Source: an uncultured Bartonella sp. (lineage in GTDB: Bacteria > Pseudomonadota > Alphaproteobacteria > Rhizobiales > Rhizobiaceae). From it: a stretch of 9,167 nucleotides of DNA. The stretch covers positions 1 through 9,167 of the forward strand of contig CAMLON010000043.1 in NCBI GenBank assembly GCA_946481695.1, given 5' to 3'. The notes under the pieces are model-generated. The model had not been told where the DNA came from. It was given only the letters and a program-made list of their open reading frames with translations, and searched no databases. Positions 1 through 6,060 of this stretch are shown piece after piece; the first letter of the stretch is position 1, and each line of letters begins with the position of its first letter. The position numbers and the translations under genes were made by a program.

Positions 1-710
1 GCCGATACGTCACGGGCGTAATTTTCAGTTGTTTCTTCTGTACCATCATTATACGCCACCATGCCATCACTTAAAGGGGGCGGCATGGCAAGCGCATTTC
101 CCGAATTGAAATAAGGGTTATACCAATTATTTTCTGCTACTTCTGCCCCCTCTGGCGCGTCGCTATAACCGGTGAGAAGTGCCGTGATATAATCAGGCCC
201 TGCTTCGTTATAGTTGGTAAAAATATCGGCAATGAAGGCAGGAAACGGCAAAGACACCGCACGGGCTTTTGCCATTAGCGAAAGGTCGCCCGGATTGGCA
301 CCATTATTGGCAAATTTTGCCGCCTCGACATTTGGAAATGGCGAAGGAAAATAATCGGTCGGCAAGCCTTTGCGAACAAACATTTCCCCTTCGCTGTTCG
401 GCCCGTCCTGAATGTCATAGGTTTTGGCAAAAGCTTTTATTTGTTCCTCGTTATAGCCAAGTGCCTTGAGGTCTCGAAATGCAACATATTTCAAGGAATG
501 GCAGGTCGAGCAAACTTCTTTATAAACCTTGAGACCGCGTTGCAATTGCTGAAGATCATAAGTGCCAAAGGGGCCGGAAAAGCTCCAGCTCTGTTTTTCG
601 GGAAGCTTCAACGGGTAATGCGCCTCTCCTCCCTCTTCCGCAAAAACAGCAAAAGGCGAAAGAACAAAGGTGATAACAACAAGGAAAAGGTGAGTGAGTT
701 TTCTTACCAT
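1..710 (-). CDS. petC: Cytochrome c1 of the bc1 complex, 3' end beyond the left edge
   Basis: Complex III subunit that takes electrons from the Rieske cluster and passes them to a periplasmic or membrane cytochrome c. The frame is open from ATG 710-708 to the window edge, giving the first 236 residues. Residues 1-24 form a signal peptide (hydrophobic core LFLVVITFVL, likely cleavage after AVFA). The haem c motif is C67-S-T-C70-H71. The axial methionine lies in ALAMPPPL (Met209), followed by the family block YARDVSA at 231 onward. The C-terminal membrane anchor would lie outside the window. The start overlaps the petB stop by 7 bp (ATGGTAA), which implies translational coupling and an unfused petB/petC arrangement, unlike the fused fbcH of Bradyrhizobium. 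The sequence looks intact as far as it goes. Identification is firm. Confidence 0.96.
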   Translation of the reverse strand, partial: MVRKLTHLFLVVITFVLSPFAVFAEEGGEAHYPLKLPEKQSWSFSGPFGTYDLQQLQRGLKVYKEVCSTCHSLKYVAFRDLKALGYNEEQIKAFAKTYDIQDGPNSEGEMFVRKGLPTDYFPSPFPNVEAAKFANNGANPGDLSLMAKARAVSLPFPAFIADIFTNYNEAGPDYITALLTGYSDAPEGAEVAENNWYNPYFNSGNALAMPPPLSDGMVAYNDGTEETTENYARDVS

Positions 711-1981
711 AGCCGCCACCTTGTTTTTGCCTTTGCGGCCCTTTTTGCGAGATCTTCGCTAATGGAAGAAGGAACAGACAAAGTTTTTTCAAACTTCGGC
801 AGGAACGGCATGATGACGAGGAAAAATACAAAATAATAAAGTGTGGCAATTTGCGACCAGAATACGCTGCTTTCTGTAATCGGTGCTGCCCCCAATATGC
901 CAAGTGCCACCACATCAACAATGAAGAGCCAATAAAACAGTTTGAAAGCCGGACGATAGCGCGCGGAACGCACTTTCGAGCGGTCAAGCCATGGCACGAA
1001 TAACCAGATGAGAACCGCCGCCATCAATATCAGCACACCGCCGAATGTCGAGCTGATCGGCCCGAAATCGAATGTAATTGCGCGCAACATAGCGTAGAAG
1101 GGTAGAAAATACCATTCCGGCACAATATGCGGTGACGTGGTCATGGTGTCGCCAGCAATATAATTATCGGAGTGGCCCATATAATCGGGCATGAAAAACA
1201 AAAACCATGCAAAGAAAATCAGAAATACGCTAATTGCAAAAATATCTTTGATCGTTGCATAGGGTATAAAAGGTACAGTTTCCGAGGGCGATTTCACCTC
1301 TACACCTGTCGGGTTGTTCTGCCCGACATGGTGGACTGCCCAGATATGCAAACCGACAAGAAAAACCAGAATGAAGGGAAAAAGATAATGCAGTGAATAA
1401 AAGCGGTTGAGTGTCGGCTGGCCGACATTGAAACCGCCCAATAATGTTTCATGAAGCCAGGGGCCGATAACCGGAATGGCCTTGAAAAGGCCGGAAATAA
1501 CCGAAGCTGCCGAGGTCGACATCATACCCCAGACAAGTGTATAGCCTAAAAATGCGGTTGCCATCATCACCAGATAGATCAGAACACCGATCATCCAGAT
1601 AAGCTCTCGCGGCTTTTTATACGAGCCATAATAAAGGCCACGGCCGAGATGGATATAGGCTGCAATAAAAAAGAATGACGAGCCGACAGCATGCCATGGC
1701 TCGAAGAGCCACCCGAACTGGCCGTCGCGCATAAAGCGTTCGCGCGCATCGAAAGCCAATGTCACATCCGGTATATAATGCATCGACATGACAATGCCGG
1801 TCAAAATCTGCGATACCATCATCAATGTGAGGATGCCGCCAAAGGTATAGAAATAATTGAGGTTCCTCGGCACCGGAAACGAAACACCAAGATTATAGAG
1901 AAAACGCAAAATCGGGAGCCTTGCGTCGAGCCAGCGTGTCAAAGCATATTTCGGATTATAGGATGAAGGCTTTGTCATCAT
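704..1981 (-). CDS. petB: Cytochrome b of the bc1 complex, with an atypical Qo site
   Basis: Integral membrane subunit of complex III carrying haems bL and bH and the Qo and Qi quinone sites. It has 425 residues, normal for the separate alphaproteobacterial form, and about eight hydrophobic helices. Haem ligands are His97/His111 and His198/His212, each pair 14 apart, the same numbers as in Rhodobacter. PEWY is at 288-291, and RGLYYGSYK follows His111. The Qi-side residues His217 and Asp246 (in IKD) are present. Two stretches depart from the usual consensus. Residues 85-102 read RDGQFGWLFEPWHAVGSS where RDVNxGWLLRYLHANGAS is usual. Residues 146-162 read GYTLVWGMMSTSAASVI where GYVLPWGQMSFWGATVI is usual. 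The rest is well conserved and the frame is intact, so decay is unlikely. ATG 1981 lies 2 bp after the petA stop. Confidence 0.97.
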   Translation of the reverse strand: MMTKPSSYNPKYALTRWLDARLPILRFLYNLGVSFPVPRNLNYFYTFGGILTLMMVSQILTGIVMSMHYIPDVTLAFDARERFMRDGQFGWLFEPWHAVGSSFFFIAAYIHLGRGLYYGSYKKPRELIWMIGVLIYLVMMATAFLGYTLVWGMMSTSAASVISGLFKAIPVIGPWLHETLLGGFNVGQPTLNRFYSLHYLFPFILVFLVGLHIWAVHHVGQNNPTGVEVKSPSETVPFIPYATIKDIFAISVFLIFFAWFLFFMPDYMGHSDNYIAGDTMTTSPHIVPEWYFLPFYAMLRAITFDFGPISSTFGGVLILMAAVLIWLFVPWLDRSKVRSARYRPAFKLFYWLFIVDVVALGILGAAPITESSVFWSQIATLYYFVFFLVIMPFLPKFEKTLSVPSSISEDLAKRAAKAKTRWRLW

Positions 1982-1983
1982 AT

Positions 1984-2535
1984 CTATCCGATCTGCAACA
2001 GGCTGTCAGACAAAAAACGGTAAGGCGGTATTTCAAGATTGCGATTGGCGGGGCCGGAACGCACCCTTCCGGCTGTGTCATAGACCGAGCCATGACAGGG
2101 GCAGAACCAGCCGCCAAAAGCACCCGACTGCCCTAGCGGCACACAACCAAGATGTGTGCAAATATTGATGAGAACAAGCCATTGTTCGCGCCCCTTTCCG
2201 GCCGAGCGGGCAAGATCGGTGGCGGGTTGGTGTCCCTCAAGATTGGGATTTGCCGCTTCCTTATCCTTGAGCTTTTCCAAGTCGACTTGACGGGCATCGG
2301 CAATTTCTTTTTCGGTACGGTGGCGAATGACCACCGGCTGCCCGCGCCATTTGACCGTAACTGACATTCCCTCTTCAATGCCGGAAATATCAACCTCGAT
2401 TGTGGCACTTGCCAAAACTTTCTGATCGGGGCGCAATTGGTCGATAAAAGGCCATGCGACAGAACCGACGCCAAGCGCACCGGCAACGCCGGTTGCAAGA
2501 AAAAGAAAATCGCGTCGTGTCTTTTCGCTGCTCAT
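1984..2535 (-). CDS. petA: Rieske iron-sulfur subunit of the bc1 complex
   Basis: The Rieske [2Fe-2S] protein oxidises ubiquinol at the Qo site of cytochrome b and reduces cytochrome c1. It has 183 residues, normal for alphaproteobacteria. The N-terminus has a Tat-type twin-arginine motif (T6-R-R-D-F-L) followed by a hydrophobic segment (about 11-31) that serves as uncleaved anchor. Cluster box 1 is C126-T-H128-L-G-C131 and box 2 is C145-P-C147-H148-G-S150. Family knowledge makes C126, H128, C145 and H148 the ligands and C131-C147 the disulfide. S150 and Y152, which raise the redox potential, are present. The Pro loop reads GPAN (161-164) instead of GPAP. First gene of petABC. No strong Shine-Dalgarno is seen before ATG 2535, but the twin-arginine motif just inside supports this start. 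Confidence 0.97.
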   Translation of the reverse strand: MSSEKTRRDFLFLATGVAGALGVGSVAWPFIDQLRPDQKVLASATIEVDISGIEEGMSVTVKWRGQPVVIRHRTEKEIADARQVDLEKLKDKEAANPNLEGHQPATDLARSAGKGREQWLVLINICTHLGCVPLGQSGAFGGWFCPCHGSVYDTAGRVRSGPANRNLEIPPYRFLSDSLLQIG

Positions 2536-2566
2536 TGTAAAAGGTTTTTAACCTGTCGGAAAAAGG

Positions 2567-2612
2567 TTGGTGCCTGTTGGTCAAACGTATGTTTTTTAAC
2601 ACACAGCACCAA
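2567..2612 (-). other. Hairpin in the petA 5' leader
   Basis: A perfect 7-bp inverted repeat, TTGGTGC (2567-2573) and GCACCAA (2606-2612), encloses a 32-nt loop. It lies about 14 nt after the predicted petABC transcription start and about 30 nt before the petA start codon. A second small hairpin, AGGTT-TTT-AACCT (2542-2554), lies nearer the start codon. No run of T follows on the minus strand, so this is not a terminator. A role in mRNA stability or translation control is only a guess. Confidence 0.35.
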
Positions 2613-2632
2613 TTTGTCCACGCTTTAAAATA

Positions 2633-2662
2633 ATGATAGCCGGAACGCGACTGTTTTTGCAA
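2633..2662 (-). promoter_or_regulatory. Candidate sigma70 promoter for petABC
   Basis: On the minus strand TTGCAA (2657-2662) is followed after 18 nt by TATCAT (2633-2638), a fair match to -35 and -10 boxes. Transcription would start near 2626, leaving a leader of about 90 nt before petA. The 586-bp gap from the upstream ABC gene makes a separate promoter likely. Chosen by eye; a weaker alternative pairs TTGAAA (2712-2717) with CATAAT using a long spacer. Confidence 0.4.
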
Positions 2663-3121
2663 CTTTCACGGTTAATTGCTGCACGATTATGAGTAACTTT
2701 TCTTCAATTGTTTCAAATAACGGCAGCTTGTTGTTTATCGCCCTTTAAAAGGTCAAAAAACTTTAGAATATAGCTCACATGTTTAAACCATGTGGCATGT
2801 TTCGGCTTTCTTTTTCTTCATTGCGATCGCGTGTGTATTCACTATTTCCGGCGATGAAAAAGCTTTGTTAGAGCGGTTTTTTTGTGATGAAGCGAGCTTA
2901 CACCTCAAAAGCCCATGCGGCTAATTTCATCCGAAAATACCATATAAAAAAACGACATAAGAAGCGTAAATTTTAAATGCGTTTTGACAAAACTTCATTG
3001 GCAAAACCGTATGCAAAAAGCGAGGTCTGTTCTCTTGCTATCCAAAACGAAAAACTTGCTTTCCTGCGGATAGCTGTTTTCAGCGCGATTTCAACCTTTT
3101 TGAAAAAGCCGATCTCATTTT
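2663..3121. other. Long spacer between the ABC gene and petA; no convincing gene
   Basis: AT-rich non-coding DNA. It contains an inverted repeat CACATG-N7-CATGTG (2776-2794) whose loop overlaps the palindrome GTTTAAAC. It also has a half-site TTTAGAA (2762-2768) like one arm of an Irr ICE box, and a weak plus-strand hairpin (GCTTT-GTT-AGAGC, 2862-2874) followed by seven T. Another inverted repeat, TTGAAAAA (3100-3107) with TTTTTCAA (3118-3125), covers the ABC stop codon and is the only terminator-like structure after that gene. A 44-codon ORF with a hydrophobic start (2790-2924, plus) has no ribosome binding site and is not called. No tRNA-like fold was seen. Confidence 0.5.
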
Positions 3122-4960
3122 TCAAGCCTCTTCGTCAAGATCAAGGTGCCCGCCAACCTGCCGGTTCCACAAATGGGCATAGATGCCGTGTTTCGAAAGC
3201 AATTCTTCATGCGTTCCATCTTCGACAATTCTTCCCTTATCCATCACGATGAGGCGATCCATTTCGGCAATTGTCGACAAGCGGTGGGCAATGGCAAGAA
3301 CGGTTTTTCCTTTCATCAGGCGCGCAAGATTTTCCTGAATGGCCGCTTCGACTTCCGAATCGAGTGCCGAAGTGGCCTCGTCAAGAATAAGGATCGGCGC
3401 ATCTTTGAGCATGACCCGCGAAATGGCGATGCGCTGGCGCTGGCCACCGGAAAGGCGCGCACCCCGTTCGCCAACAAAGGCATCATATCCGGTCTTGCCG
3501 TTCTGGTCGCGCAAACTGTCGATAAAATCGGCAGCTTCGGCATCGCGCACCGCATCAAGCAGTTCCCGATTGCTGGCATCAGGACGGCCATAGAGAATAT
3601 TGTCTTTGAGCGAACGGTGTAAAAGCGAGGTATCCTGTGTCACCACGCCAATGGCCGCGCGCAAGCTTTCCTGTGTGACATCGGCAATATTTTGCCCGTC
3701 AATCAATATGGCGCCCTCTTCGACATCGTGAAAACGCAAGAGAAGATTGACAAGGGTCGATTTACCGGCGCCGGAGCGCCCCACAACACCGACCTTTTGC
3801 CCGGGCTCGATATGAAGGTTGAAATCTTTCAAGATTCCTTTGCCCTTGCCATAATGGAAGCCGACATTTTCAAACCGGATATCGCCCTTTTTGACGACAA
3901 GTTTTTTGGCATTTTTCTTGTCTTCGACCATTCTTTCCTGTGCAATGGAATGCATCCCGTCTTCGACAATGCCGATATTTTCAAAAAGTGCAGCCATTTC
4001 CCACATAATCCATTGCGCCATGCCATTAAGCCGCAAGACAAGGCCGATACTGACCGCAACCGCGCCAACAAGAATGGCATCCCGCTGCCATAGCCAGATG
4101 CCAAGTGCTCCCACAACAAACAATAAAATACAGTTCGACACATAAACGCTGATCGAAAATTTCGAGATGAGCCGCATCTGTTTGTAAACTGTGCCCTGAA
4201 AATGCTCGAATCCTTCACGCGCAAAGCTTTCCTCCCTTGCGTGGTGGGAAAAGAGTTTGACGGTTGCAATATTGGTATAAGAATCAACAACGCGCCCCGT
4301 CATAAGCGAACGCGCATCGGCCTGCGCTTCGGATGCGTCGCGCAATTTAGGAATAAAATATTTAAGTAGCCCGATATAACTGATAATCCACAACAGAAAC
4401 GGCACCATCAACCGCCAATCGGATGAGGCGGCAATGACAAGTGTGCCGAGAAAATAGACAATCACATAATTTAAAACGTCAAAAAGCTTCATGACCGTTT
4501 CTCGTACCGACAAGGCCGTTTGCATGACTTTCGCCGATATGCGACCGGAAAACTCGTTCTGGAAAAAGCTCATGGATTGGCCAAGGAGATAACGGTGCAC
4601 AAGCCAGCGTATCCGCATCGGATAATTGCCAAGCAATGTCTGATGCATCACCATACTGTGCATAGTGACAAAAAATGGCAGGATGAGAACGACCAGCACA
4701 CCGATGAGTGCAAGTTTTACGCCCTGCGTTTCAAAAAATGTTGCCCGTGAATTGGCATTCAGCCAGTCGACAATACTTCCCAAAAAACCGAAAAGCGAAA
4801 CTTCTGTGACAGCGATCAAGGCCGTAAAAACCGCCATGAAGATCAACCAGGGCCAAACGCCTTCCGTATAATAAAGGCAGAAACCCAACAGATTTTGCGG
4901 TGGGCGTTTCAGCTCCTTTTCGGGAAAAGCGTTCAATCTTCGTTCAAACCATCCAAACAT
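3122..4960 (-). CDS. ABC exporter half-transporter (membrane domain fused to ATPase), substrate unknown
   Basis: A 612-residue type IV (MsbA-like) ABC exporter subunit, expected to act as a homodimer in the inner membrane. The N-terminal half (about 35-330) has roughly six hydrophobic helices and the usual export-domain connectors, for example the segment before SFFQNEFSGRIS. The ATPase domain is complete: Walker A GRSGAGKST (394-402), Q-loop Gln442, signature LSGGQ (503-507), Walker B ILILDEA (523-529) with Glu528, D-loop SALD (531-534) and H-loop His559. The start is well supported, since GAGGAG (4968-4973) lies 7 nt before ATG 4960. It is transcribed toward petABC but 586 bp away, so co-transcription is doubtful. 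This gene sits beside petABC in other Rhizobiales as I recall. The family covers lipid, peptide and drug exporters, and nothing here fixes the substrate. Confidence 0.93.
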   Translation of the reverse strand: MFGWFERRLNAFPEKELKRPPQNLLGFCLYYTEGVWPWLIFMAVFTALIAVTEVSLFGFLGSIVDWLNANSRATFFETQGVKLALIGVLVVLILPFFVTMHSMVMHQTLLGNYPMRIRWLVHRYLLGQSMSFFQNEFSGRISAKVMQTALSVRETVMKLFDVLNYVIVYFLGTLVIAASSDWRLMVPFLLWIISYIGLLKYFIPKLRDASEAQADARSLMTGRVVDSYTNIATVKLFSHHAREESFAREGFEHFQGTVYKQMRLISKFSISVYVSNCILLFVVGALGIWLWQRDAILVGAVAVSIGLVLRLNGMAQWIMWEMAALFENIGIVEDGMHSIAQERMVEDKKNAKKLVVKKGDIRFENVGFHYGKGKGILKDFNLHIEPGQKVGVVGRSGAGKSTLVNLLLRFHDVEEGAILIDGQNIADVTQESLRAAIGVVTQDTSLLHRSLKDNILYGRPDASNRELLDAVRDAEAADFIDSLRDQNGKTGYDAFVGERGARLSGGQRQRIAISRVMLKDAPILILDEATSALDSEVEAAIQENLARLMKGKTVLAIAHRLSTIAEMDRLIVMDKGRIVEDGTHEELLSKHGIYAHLWNRQVGGHLDLDEEA

Positions 4961-4990
4961 GGTCGAGCTCCTCGTTATTGCTTTTTAGCT

Positions 4991-5020
4991 GTCCGGTAGT
5001 GTGTGTCCGGTAAAACCGGA
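4991..5020 (-). repeat. Direct and inverted CCGG repeats in the ABC gene leader
   Basis: GTCCGGTA occurs twice, 14 bp apart (4991-4998 and 5005-5012). The second copy also forms a perfect hairpin, TCCGGT-AAA-ACCGGA (5006-5020). In the minus-strand transcript one UCCGG arm could pair with either of two downstream CCGGA copies, giving two mutually exclusive hairpins 18-50 nt before the Shine-Dalgarno. No T run follows, so it is not an obvious terminator. Operator or leader-switch functions are speculative. Confidence 0.4.
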
Positions 5021-5031
5021 ACGCGTCATAA

Positions 5032-5062
5032 ATGCAACGATTTTGACGTTAATGTGTTGCAT
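5032..5062. repeat. 7-bp inverted repeat around a -35 box
   Basis: ATGCAAC (5032-5038) and its exact reverse complement GTTGCAT (5056-5062) are separated by 17 bp, so the half-site centres are 24 bp apart. The TTGACG -35 candidate (5043-5048) lies between the arms. This geometry would suit a dimeric regulator controlling the divergent ABC/trmL spacer. The regulator is unknown. Confidence 0.35.
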
Positions 5063-5072
5063 CCGATAGAAT
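5043..5072 (+). promoter_or_regulatory. Candidate sigma70 promoter reading toward trmL
   Basis: TTGACG (5043-5048), an 18-nt spacer, then TAGAAT (5067-5072): each box is one base from consensus. The start would be near 5079-5080, about 460 nt before trmL. Either trmL has a very long leader, or this promoter drives a non-coding RNA in the spacer, or trmL has a nearer promoter that I could not pick out. Confidence 0.45.
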
Positions 5073-5142
5073 GCGGTATTTCTTTTCTGCCATAAGAGGG
5101 CAAATTTTTCAAAGTCCGCACCTTGCCTGATGACCACTTTTA

Positions 5143-5176
5143 TTCAATTGCGACTTTTGTTCAATTGTGACTTTTG
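5143..5176 (+). repeat. Tandem 17-bp repeat, two copies
   Basis: Two adjacent 17-bp units, TTCAATTGCGACTTTTG and TTCAATTGTGACTTTTG, differ at one base (C5151/T5168). A decayed third unit just upstream (5126-5142) keeps the ACTTTT core in the same phase. The period is about 1.6 helical turns. It lies inside the predicted leader from the promoter at 5043-5072. Function is not known. Confidence 0.6.
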
Positions 5177-5538
5177 TTGAGGGCAAAGATACTTTTAAAA
5201 AAAGACATTTGAAAACCGGTTTGATGACAACAATAAAACCGGATGCCCCACTCAAGTTCGCTCCCCCAAGATAATTTATCATTTTCCCGCGTCAAGAGCG
5301 GAAACAAACATATAAAACTTATGGACATACACAATTTTGAGCTTCGAAAAATATCGAATATCGTTTGCAAAAAAAGACATTTTCGCGCTTGGCAACGGAA
5401 GACAATTTGCAAAGAAAGATGATGCGCAAAAGAAAACAAATCGACGGGAAGTCCAAATTTTTGAGGATTGATAGAATTGTTCACGTTTTGCTTGCCCTCC
5501 CCTTTACAACAGCAAGGTGACAAGCCTATTCAACAGGC
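5177..5538. other. Remainder of the ABC/trmL divergent spacer; no convincing gene
   Basis: No protein gene could be supported. The stretch contains two exact copies of AAAAAAAGACATTT (5197-5210 and 5369-5382). AAAACCGG occurs twice, 23 bp apart (5212-5219, 5235-5242), the first as the palindrome AAACCGGTTT. TTTGCAAA occurs twice, 42 bp apart (5364-5371, 5406-5413). A small inverted repeat GCCT-N7-AGGC (5524-5538) directly precedes the trmL start codon. Short ORFs on both strands lack Shine-Dalgarno sites and recognisable motifs. Confidence 0.5.
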
Positions 5539-5997
5539 ATGACACTTCATATTGCACTTTTCCAGCCTGATATTGCCGGAAATACCGGTACAATTTTGCG
5601 TTTGGGCGCCTGTTTCGGCGTACCTGTCGACATTATCGAACCGGCAGGTTTTGACCTTTCCGACCGCCATTTGAAACGTGCGGGAATGGATTATCTCGAA
5701 ATTGCAACATTGAAGCGGCACATTGACTGGCAGCATTTTCTGGTAGAGCAAAAGGCCGAAAACCGCCGTCTTATCCTTTTTACCACCAAGACGGATGCTC
5801 CCTATACCGATTTTTCTTTTCAAGACAATGATGTGCTTCTTTTCGGGCGGGAATCAGCGGGTGCACCCGATTATGTCCATGAGACGGTAGACGCAGAAGT
5901 GACGATTCCAATGGTCAAAGTTGCGCGTTCTCTTAACCTCGCTGTCAGTGTTGCAATCGGCATCAGCGAAGCGTTACGCCAATTGTCCCGACTTTAG
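5539..5997 (+). CDS. trmL: tRNA (cytidine/uridine-34 2'-O)-methyltransferase TrmL, SPOUT family
   Basis: It methylates the 2'-OH of the wobble nucleotide of leucine tRNAs (CAA and UAA anticodons in E. coli) using S-adenosylmethionine. It has 152 residues; the E. coli enzyme has 157. The three SPOUT motifs are present: N15-T-G-T-I-L-R21-L-G near the N-terminus, the knot segment LLFGRESAG (100-108), and IPMVKVARSLNLAVSVAI (123-140), which forms the cofactor-binding trefoil knot. The frame closes upstream with TGA at 5518-5520 and ATG 5539 is the only ATG or other usual start before motif 1, so the start is secure. However, its Shine-Dalgarno is poor: AGG lies only 1-3 nt before ATG, and AAGGTGA (5514-5520) is 18 nt away. 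hemF follows in the same direction after 105 bp. Confidence 0.94.
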   Translation: MTLHIALFQPDIAGNTGTILRLGACFGVPVDIIEPAGFDLSDRHLKRAGMDYLEIATLKRHIDWQHFLVEQKAENRRLILFTTKTDAPYTDFSFQDNDVLLFGRESAGAPDYVHETVDAEVTIPMVKVARSLNLAVSVAIGISEALRQLSRL

Positions 5998-6060
5998 CGG
6001 GTTAATTTGTCATCTCGTGATTAAGAGGTAGACAAAGCGATCTTCACCCCTTATCTCTTC

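Noticed and set aside
2823..2830. GCGATCGC palindrome
   Set aside because: A single 8-bp palindrome without a partner site or promoter context; likely chance.
2862..2883. Plus-strand hairpin followed by seven T as an intrinsic terminator
   Set aside because: The stem is only 5 bp with a G-U pair and no plus-strand gene ends here; noted in the spacer entry but not called as a terminator.
2977..3252. 91-codon plus-strand ORF
   Set aside because: The last third is antisense to the conserved ABC ATPase gene, no Shine-Dalgarno precedes it, and the protein has no familiar features.
5243..5422. 59-codon basic plus-strand ORF starting MPHSSSLPQD
   Set aside because: No ribosome site (CCGG directly upstream), no recognisable motif, and it runs through the 14-bp repeat; not distinguishable from chance.
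5161..5523. 120-codon minus-strand ORF in the ABC/trmL spacer
   Set aside because: TTG start, no Shine-Dalgarno, Cys/Phe-rich composition without a domain, and it lies across repeats; looks like chance in AT-rich DNA.
6006..6036. Hairpin TTTGTC/GACAAA after trmL as a terminator
   Set aside because: The stem is interrupted by an internal loop and no T run follows; trmL and hemF may be co-transcribed.
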